Source: Paracoccaceae bacterium (GTDB lineage Bacteria > Pseudomonadota > Alphaproteobacteria > Rhodobacterales > Rhodobacteraceae). From it: a stretch of DNA of 10,747 nt. A model generated the notes under the pieces. The model did not search any database. It saw nothing but the letters and a program-made list of their open reading frames with translations, and was not told where the DNA came from. The position numbers and the translations under genes were made by a program. Positions 5,930 through 10,747 of the stretch are shown piece by piece (position 1 is the first letter of the stretch; each line of letters begins with the position of its first letter). Location: the NCBI GenBank assembly GCA_020441345.1, contig JAGRMK010000038.1:1-10747 (forward strand). Reading direction: 5' to 3'.

Positions 5930-6079
5930 CCGATGCGTGCTGCGCGGCAGGCCATGCGTCCGGGATTTCACGGGGTGCACCGCTTGCCAGCGACGCGCGC
6001 CGCGGGCTAGGGTTCGCCGGCTGTGGCGCGGGCCGGGACATCCGGCAGCGCCGGCACGACAGGCCAGCCGGAGCAGGAC

Positions 6080-7276
6080 ATGCCGATTTCCCCCGATACC
6101 CGCCGCCGCATTGCGCGCAGCGTGACCGGCATCCTGATCCTGCTGCTGCTCGCTGTCGTGGTGCAGCACGCGGTTCTGGTCCCAGAATTGGGCGCGCGCG
6201 GAGTCCTGATTGATTTCGACGCCTTCTATATCGTCGGGCAGATGTTCTGGGAGGGGCGTGTCGCCGAGGCGTATCGCGCGGCGGTGATGGCCGAGGTCCA
6301 GCATGCCCTGGTCGGCCGCGACAGCTTCATGCCCTGGACCTATCCACCGCAATTCGACCTGATCGCGCTGCTGCTGCCCGGGCTGCCGCGCGGATTGGCT
6401 TATGCGGTGTTCACGCTTGGGACGCTCTCGGCCTATCTGGTCTTGCTGGCGCGCCTGTCGGGGCCGAGGTTTCACTGGCTCTTGGTCGCGCTTGCGCCGC
6501 CGATCTCGGTAACCGCCGCCATCGGCCAGAATGCCTTTCTGACCGGTGCGCTTACTGCTCTGTTCTGCCTGGCCACGCTGCGCGGGCGCACGGCCGCGGG
6601 CTGGCCGCTGGGTCTCCTGGTGATCAAGCCGCATCTGGGCATCGGGCTGGGCGTGCATGCGCTGGCATCGGCGCGCTGGTGGGTGCTTGGGATCGGGGTG
6701 GCGATTGTCATCGCCAGTTCGCTGCTCGCCACGCTGATCTTGGGCCCGGGGATCTGGGCGGCGTTCCTGGGCGGCGCCGAGGAAGCGGGGCGAGCGCTGC
6801 GGACCGAGTTTTACCCCTTGTTTCGCATGACATCGGTCTATGCCGCCCTGCATTCGCTGGGAATCCCGCCAGGCCCCGCGCTTTGGGTGCAATCGGGCGT
6901 CGGCCTTGCGGCCTGTGGCGCGATCGCGCTGGGCGTTCGGCGCGGGGTGGCGGTGCATCAGACGCTGGCCATGGCCTGCTTCACGGCGGCCCTGGTCAGC
7001 CCGTATCTCTATGACTACGACATGGTGGTGACGGGCATCGGGCTTGCCCTGATTGCGGGCGATGTCGCGCAGCGCAGCACGTTGCCCGAGCGGCTGGCCT
7101 TGCTGGCACTGATCTGGGTCGCGGGGGGCTGGGGGATGATCCATGCCGTTGCCTCGGCCGGTCTGGGCTGGGAGGATCGCGCGGCGGTCGGTCGCGAAAC
7201 GCTGTCCTACGGGGCTTTTGCCTATGCACTGGCGCTGCTGGTGCTCTGGCGCATCCTGCGCCGTGCCCCGCACTGA
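6080..7276 (+). CDS. GT87-family (DUF2029) membrane glycosyltransferase
   Basis: A polytopic inner-membrane protein of 398 residues that I assign to the GT-C superfamily, family GT87, whose known member PimE of mycobacteria uses polyprenyl-phosphate mannose. After the first membrane helix (~13-34) comes an extracytoplasmic loop with LIDFDAFYIVGQMFWEG; Asp45 or Asp47 is the likely catalytic base. WTYPPQFD (86-93), LLVIKPHLGIGL (179-190) and SPYLYDYDMV (307-316) are family hallmarks. Roughly nine or ten further hydrophobic segments follow. The ATG at 6080 has GGAG six bases upstream; starting at 6023 would add 19 residues of unlikely composition. It follows the tail-fibre gene after 150 bp with no clear terminator, and precedes the phosphodiesterase gene by 59 bp. 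The acceptor is unknown; an envelope lipid or polysaccharide is a guess. Confidence 0.83.
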   Translation: MPISPDTRRRIARSVTGILILLLLAVVVQHAVLVPELGARGVLIDFDAFYIVGQMFWEGRVAEAYRAAVMAEVQHALVGRDSFMPWTYPPQFDLIALLLPGLPRGLAYAVFTLGTLSAYLVLLARLSGPRFHWLLVALAPPISVTAAIGQNAFLTGALTALFCLATLRGRTAAGWPLGLLVIKPHLGIGLGVHALASARWWVLGIGVAIVIASSLLATLILGPGIWAAFLGGAEEAGRALRTEFYPLFRMTSVYAALHSLGIPPGPALWVQSGVGLAACGAIALGVRRGVAVHQTLAMACFTAALVSPYLYDYDMVVTGIGLALIAGDVAQRSTLPERLALLALIWVAGGWGMIHAVASAGLGWEDRAAVGRETLSYGAFAYALALLVLWRILRRAPH

Positions 7277-7335
7277 TCCCCCTCGGCATGTCGGCAAGGC
7301 CTCGACAGGGGCGAAAATCCGGGCAAGATGGCGCG

Positions 7336-8097
7336 ATGCATCCGTTTCTCGACCATCCCCGCCCGCTTGCCATCGCCCATCGCGGCGGATCCCTGGAGGG
7401 CGAGGAAAACACGATGCCCGCCTTCGCTCATGCCATCGCGCTGGGATACACCCATCTGGAAACCGATGTGCATCTGACCCGCGATGGCGTCGTGGTTGTC
7501 CATCACGACCCGACACTGGCACGCATGACCGGCGATCCGCGCGCCATCGCCGACGTGACCTGGGATGAGTTACGCGCGGTGCGCACCCCCGGAGGCGCGA
7601 GTGTTCCGCGTCTGTGCGATCTGCTCGAATCCTGGCCCGATCGTTTCGTCAACCTCGAGTCCAAGTCCGACGCCGTCGTCGCCCCGCTGGCCGAGTTGAT
7701 CACCCGGATGAAGGCCTTGCACCGGATTGGCACCGGCAGCTTCGATCCCGACCGGACCGCGCGGCTGCGCGCCCTTCTGGGCGACGGGTTGTGCTGGTCA
7801 CCGGCGCATCGGGGCGTGTTGGGCCTCTGGCTGCGCGGCTGGCATCTGCCGCTGCGCACCGGATCTTTCCAGATGGTGCAGGTGCCGCTGTTCTTTCGCG
7901 GCATCCCGGTTGTGACGCCACGCTTTTTGCGCGCGGCACATCAGCGGGGAATTCAGGTTCAGGTCTGGACGGTGGATGATGCCGCCACGATGCATCGGCT
8001 GCTGGACATGGGCGTTGACGCGCTGATGTCGGATCGGCCAACCCTGCTGAAAGAGGTGCTGATGGCGCGCGGGCAATGGAGGACTGACCATGCTTGA
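7336..8097 (+). CDS. Glycerophosphodiester phosphodiesterase family protein
   Basis: Probably hydrolyses glycerophosphodiesters, released by phospholipid breakdown, to glycerol-3-phosphate and an alcohol. The 253-residue TIM barrel has the complete GDPD active site: His15-Arg16 in AIAHRGG, Glu24-Asn25 in GEENT, Glu42 and Asp44 in LETDVHLTRDG, His57 in VVHHDPTL, NLESK with Glu108 and Lys110, and WTVDD (211-215) near the C-terminus, ending in GVDALMSDRP. No signal peptide, so a cytoplasmic enzyme like UgpQ rather than periplasmic GlpQ. Several starts are possible; the ATG at 7336 places the first strand as in relatives, but its Shine-Dalgarno is weak, and an ATG at 7288 would add 16 residues. 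Its last 8 bp overlap the next gene. Confidence 0.92.
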   Translation: MHPFLDHPRPLAIAHRGGSLEGEENTMPAFAHAIALGYTHLETDVHLTRDGVVVVHHDPTLARMTGDPRAIADVTWDELRAVRTPGGASVPRLCDLLESWPDRFVNLESKSDAVVAPLAELITRMKALHRIGTGSFDPDRTARLRALLGDGLCWSPAHRGVLGLWLRGWHLPLRTGSFQMVQVPLFFRGIPVVTPRFLRAAHQRGIQVQVWTVDDAATMHRLLDMGVDALMSDRPTLLKEVLMARGQWRTDHA

Positions 8098-9172
8098 AGG
8101 TGTGAGGGTCATCGAGATCGAGGGGCTGGGCCCCGGACCGTTCGCGGCGATGATGCTGGCCGATCTGGGCGCCGAGGTGATCTGCGTCCAGCGCCCCGGC
8201 GGCCCGCCCCTGCCCGGTCTGCCCGAGCGCAGCCTGCTGGACCGCGGCAAGCGCACGATCGCGCTGGATCTGAAGGCACCGCAAGATCGCCCGATCCTGG
8301 AAGCGCTGATCCGCAGCGCCGACGCGCTGATCGAGGGGTTCCGCCCCGGCGTGATGGAGCGTCTGGCGCTCGGCCCCGATGCGTGCCACGCGCTGAACCC
8401 GCGGCTGGTCTACGGGCGCATGACCGGCTGGGGTCAGGACGGGCCGCGCGCCCCACAGGCCGGGCATGACCTGAATTACGCCGCGCTCAGCGGGGCGCTC
8501 TGGTATGCCTCGATGCCCGGTCAACCGCCGTTCACCCCGCCGACGCTGGTCGGCGATATTGGCGGCGGCGCGCTCTATCTGGTGGCCGGGGTGCTGGCCG
8601 GAATCATCGCCGCCTTGCGCAGCGGCACCGGCACGGTGGTCGATGCCGCGATCGTGGACGGGTCGGCGCATATGCTGGCGCTCTTGATGACGATGCAGGC
8701 CGGGGGCCTGTTCCAGACGCGGCGCGGCGCCTCGATCCTGGACGGGCCGCACTGGTCGCGGTGCTATGCCTGCGCGGATGGCGGGTTCGTGTCGGTGCAA
8801 TGCCTCGAACCCAAGTTCTACGCCGCTTTCCTGTCCTGTCTCGACCTGGGCGACGATCCCCTTTTCACCCGCCAGAACGACCCCGCGGCCTGGCCCCGCG
8901 CCGCCGAACGCCTGACCGCCTTGTTCGCAACGCAACCGCGCGACCACTGGACGGCGCTGTTCCTCGACACCGACGCCTGTGTCGGCCCGGTTCTCAGCCC
9001 GACCGAAGCCGCCGCCGACCCCCATCTCTGCGCGCGGCAAACCTGGTCGCAGGCCGATGGCGTGCTGCAACCGCGCGCCGCCCCCCGGTTCGACGGACGC
9101 GTGACCGATCCGGCCCCCGCCCCGGCCCGCGATCAACACCGCGCCGAAATCCTGGCGTCGCTGGGCCTGTGA
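8090..9172 (+). CDS. CaiB/BaiF CoA-transferase family protein, alpha-methylacyl-CoA racemase-like
   Basis: A class III CoA-transferase-fold protein of 360 residues, closest in layout to alpha-methylacyl-CoA racemase, which interconverts (R)- and (S)-2-methylacyl-CoA. The N-terminus has GLGPGPFAAMMLADLGAEVI; RGKRTIALDLK (52-62) and EGFRPGVMERLALGP (82-96) follow. The active-site residues of the Mycobacterium racemase fall in place: His126 in AGHDLNYAALSG, Asp156 in GDIGGG, and Glu240 in QCLEPKFY. Position 156 is where true CoA-transferases keep a nearby Asp nucleophile, so transferase activity is an alternative but less likely. The ATG at 8090 has TGGAGG seven bases upstream and overlaps the phosphodiesterase by 8 bp; its stop overlaps the oxidoreductase GTG. 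A role in branched-chain or methyl-branched acyl-CoA breakdown is inferred. Confidence 0.88.
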   Translation: MLEGVRVIEIEGLGPGPFAAMMLADLGAEVICVQRPGGPPLPGLPERSLLDRGKRTIALDLKAPQDRPILEALIRSADALIEGFRPGVMERLALGPDACHALNPRLVYGRMTGWGQDGPRAPQAGHDLNYAALSGALWYASMPGQPPFTPPTLVGDIGGGALYLVAGVLAGIIAALRSGTGTVVDAAIVDGSAHMLALLMTMQAGGLFQTRRGASILDGPHWSRCYACADGGFVSVQCLEPKFYAAFLSCLDLGDDPLFTRQNDPAAWPRAAERLTALFATQPRDHWTALFLDTDACVGPVLSPTEAAADPHLCARQTWSQADGVLQPRAAPRFDGRVTDPAPAPARDQHRAEILASLGL

Positions 9173-10557
9173 CCGCCGCCACCCCCAGATTGGGTGCCGT
9201 CTCGCACTGGTATGCCGATATCGGCCTGCCGGTGGTCCGCCGCGCGGCACTGGCGGGCACCGTGCAGGCCGATGTCGCCATCGTTGGCGCCGGCTATACC
9301 GGACTTTGGGCCGCCTATTACCTCAAGCAGGCGGCGCCGGCGCTGTCCGTCGTCGTGCTGGAAAAGACCTTCGCGGGGTTTGGCGCCTCGGGCCGCAACG
9401 GTGGCTGGCTCTCGGGCGGCTTTGCCTGGAACCATGGAACCTATGCACGCGACAGCGGCCCCGAACCGGTGCGCCGAATGGTCCGGGCGATGATGGGCAC
9501 CGTGGACGAGGTGATCCGAGTCGCCGACGCCGAAAGGATCGACGCCGACATCCGGCGCTGCGACGAACTCCTGGTCGCCACCAACCCCGCCCAGATGGCA
9601 CGGCTCAAGGCCGAGTACGCGCATCGCGCCGCCTGGGGCGAGGCCGAACGTCTGTTCACTCTGACCGCCGCCGAAACCCGCGCACGCGTGGCGATTCCCG
9701 GCGCGCTGGGCGCGATGGGAGTGCGCGGCGTCGCCCGCATCCAGCCCGCGAAACTGGTTCGCGGCCTCGCGCTGGCGGTCGAACGGCTGGGAGTCACGAT
9801 CCACGAGGACACCGAGGTCACCGCCCTCGCCCCCGGCCGCGTGACCACCGCGCGGGGCGCGGTGCAGGCGACGGTCATCTTGCGCTGCACCGAAGGGTTC
9901 ACCGCCACGCTGCCCGGCCTGCGCCGAAGCTGGCTGCCGCTGAATTCGGCGCAGATCGCCACCGAACCCCTGCCACAGGCGGTATGGGATCGGATCGGCT
10001 GGGACGGGCACGAGATCCTCGGCGATTTCGACCATACCTATTGCTATTGCCAACGCACCCGCGACGGGCGCATCACCGTCGGCGCGCGCGGCGTGCCTTA
10101 TCGCTTCGGCTCGCGCCTCGACCGCGACGGAACCCCCGACGCCGAAACCCTGCGCCGCCTGACGGCGATCCTGCACCGGCATTTCCCAGCCACGCGCGGC
10201 GCGCGCATCGACCACGGCTGGTGCGGGGTGCTGGGCGTGCCGCGCGACTGGTGCGCGACAGTCGGGCTGGACCGCGACACCGGGCTTGGCTGGGCGGGGG
10301 GCTATGTGGGCGTGGGCGTCTCGACCGCCAACCTCGCCGGGCGGACACTGGCCGACCTGGCCCTTGGCCGCGACAGCGACTTGATCGCCCTGCCCTGGGT
10401 CAACCGCCGGGTCCGCCTCTGGGAACCCGAACCCCTGCGCTGGCTGGGCCTGCGCGCCATGTACCGGCTCTATGCCGCCGCCGATCGCCACGAAGCCCGG
10501 GGCGGCACCCCGTCGCGCCTCGCCGCGCTCGGCAACCGGCTGACCGGGCGCTGCTGA
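9169..10557 (+). CDS. DAO-family FAD-dependent oxidoreductase
   Basis: A flavoprotein of 462 residues that probably oxidises an amine or amino acid, of the group containing OrdL and PuuB (gamma-glutamylputrescine oxidase). ADVAIVGAGYTGLWAAYYL (34-52) is the dinucleotide-binding fold with GAGYTG at 40-45; Glu65 ends strand 2. FGASGRNGGWLSGG (71-84) is the flavin-contacting sequence typical of this subgroup. DGRITVGARG lies mid-protein, and the C-terminal FAD motif is GLGWAGGYVGVGVSTANLAG. About 60 residues after it form an Arg-rich tail. The start is the GTG at 9169, overlapping the previous stop as GTGA; no good Shine-Dalgarno precedes it, consistent with translational coupling. No in-frame ATG lies close. 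Substrate unknown. Confidence 0.88.
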   Translation: MTAATPRLGAVSHWYADIGLPVVRRAALAGTVQADVAIVGAGYTGLWAAYYLKQAAPALSVVVLEKTFAGFGASGRNGGWLSGGFAWNHGTYARDSGPEPVRRMVRAMMGTVDEVIRVADAERIDADIRRCDELLVATNPAQMARLKAEYAHRAAWGEAERLFTLTAAETRARVAIPGALGAMGVRGVARIQPAKLVRGLALAVERLGVTIHEDTEVTALAPGRVTTARGAVQATVILRCTEGFTATLPGLRRSWLPLNSAQIATEPLPQAVWDRIGWDGHEILGDFDHTYCYCQRTRDGRITVGARGVPYRFGSRLDRDGTPDAETLRRLTAILHRHFPATRGARIDHGWCGVLGVPRDWCATVGLDRDTGLGWAGGYVGVGVSTANLAGRTLADLALGRDSDLIALPWVNRRVRLWEPEPLRWLGLRAMYRLYAAADRHEARGGTPSRLAALGNRLTGRC

Positions 10558-10593
10558 CCCCGATCATCTGTCGAAAAATATCCTCCGGGGGTT

Positions 10594-10618
10594 CCAAGGG
10601 GGTGGAAAACCCCCTTGG
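10594..10618. terminator. Bidirectional hairpin terminator between converging genes
   Basis: CCAAGGGGGT (10594-10603), loop GGAAA, ACCCCCTTGG (10609-10618): a perfect 10-bp stem. It lies between the oxidoreductase stop (10557) and the converging PEP synthase stop (10625). No T-run follows on the plus strand. On the minus strand a run of five T (plus-strand AAAAA at 10574-10578) comes about 15 bases beyond the stem. A second GGGGGTT at 10587-10593 can pair with AACCCCC in an alternative fold. Confidence 0.75.
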
Positions 10619-10624
10619 CCGCGC

Positions 10625-10747
10625 TCAGCCGCGTGGCGCTGGCGGCGCCTGTACCAGCGATTCGGCCTCTGCCACATTCGCCTTCACCGCCATGAAGGCA
10701 TCGGGCGTGACGCTGATCGTGTCGATCCCCGCCTCGACCAGGATCCG
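10625..10747 (-). CDS. ppsA: Phosphoenolpyruvate synthase, C-terminal end (cut by window edge)
   Basis: The last 40 residues of a minus-strand gene, reading RILVEAGIDTISVTPDAFMA and ending in APPAPRG. The pattern LVExGIDxISxxPD is the C-terminal signature of pyruvate, water dikinase (PEP synthase), in the PEP/pyruvate-binding TIM-barrel domain, so the gene probably makes phosphoenolpyruvate from pyruvate and ATP. The stop is TGA at 10627-10625. A related PEP-utilising enzyme (pyruvate phosphate dikinase or PTS enzyme I) ends similarly, so the specific name is less certain than the family. The Ala/Pro-rich final residues are a short tail beyond the domain. Confidence 0.72.
   Translation of the reverse strand, partial: RILVEAGIDTISVTPDAFMAVKANVAEAESLVQAPPAPRG

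Noticed and set aside
6042..6054. CCGGC/GCCGG hairpin after the tail-fibre gene as its terminator
   Set aside because: The stem is only 5 bp with a three-base loop and no T-tract follows; such palindromes are frequent in this base composition.
5531..7522. A 663-codon minus-strand open frame across the tail-fibre end and the GT87 gene
   Set aside because: Long antisense frames are expected in GC-rich coding DNA. The translation is Arg/Gln/Gly-rich without recognisable domains and spans two well-supported plus-strand genes.
8761..9168. The in-frame upstream extension of the FAD oxidoreductase to an ATG at 8761
   Set aside because: It would lie wholly inside the racemase-like gene and adds 136 Arg/Pro-rich residues unrelated to the family; the GTG at 9169 gives the normal N-terminus.
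7700..9250. A 516-codon minus-strand open frame opposite the phosphodiesterase and racemase-like genes
   Set aside because: Composition is that of an antisense frame, and it runs across two genes whose active-site residues are intact.
9133..10491. A 452-codon minus-strand open frame opposite the FAD oxidoreductase
   Set aside because: An antisense shadow: Gly/Ala/His-rich composition with no motif, while the plus strand shows both FAD-binding motifs.

Overview
The window is a GC-rich chromosomal segment of an alphaproteobacterium, most likely of the order Rhodobacterales (Rhodobacter, Paracoccus and Roseobacter relatives). The clues are the form of the nuoA/nuoB start region, GTG starts with good Shine-Dalgarno sequences, strong synonymous GC preference, tight 4-10 bp gene overlaps, and a DUF2793 tail-fibre protein of a kind common in this order. 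No tRNA, rRNA, CRISPR array, insertion sequence or integrase is visible. Species cannot be set from the sequence alone.

Layout, left to right. (1) Positions 1-574, minus strand: the beginning of the complex I (nuo) operon, with nuoA complete and nuoB cut by the window edge. A candidate promoter lies at 644-672. (2) Positions 575-1014: a 440-bp divergent intergenic region rich in small inverted and direct repeats. (3) Positions 1015-1659, plus strand: a MIP-family channel whose second NPA box is followed by Val instead of the usual Arg. (4) Positions 1679-3976, minus strand: a three-gene unit, glutathione transferase-like, HMG-CoA lyase, then a LiuC-type crotonase, joined by 8-bp and 4-bp overlaps. 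The last two are the terminal steps of leucine catabolism. (5) Positions 3977-4366: a 390-bp divergent region with several palindromes. (6) Positions 4367-5929, plus strand: a 520-residue DUF2793 phage-type tail fibre, alone, with no other phage gene. (7) Positions 6080-10557, plus strand: a GT87 membrane glycosyltransferase, a glycerophosphodiester phosphodiesterase, an alpha-methylacyl-CoA racemase-like CaiB/BaiF protein and a DAO-family FAD oxidoreductase. The last three overlap and are probably co-transcribed. (8) Positions 10594-10618: a perfect 10-bp-stem hairpin between this group and the converging C-terminal end of a phosphoenolpyruvate synthase gene on the minus strand.

Most of the window is core metabolism: respiration, leucine breakdown, lipid headgroup and acyl-CoA chemistry, and gluconeogenic PEP synthesis. 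The outlier is the isolated tail fibre. In Rhodobacterales, a solitary DUF2793 fibre gene away from any prophage is what one expects of a satellite locus of the gene transfer agent (GTA). That is an inference by analogy with Rhodobacter capsulatus and rests on no other GTA gene in this window. It also sits next to the point where the rest of the leucine (liu) operon might have been expected.
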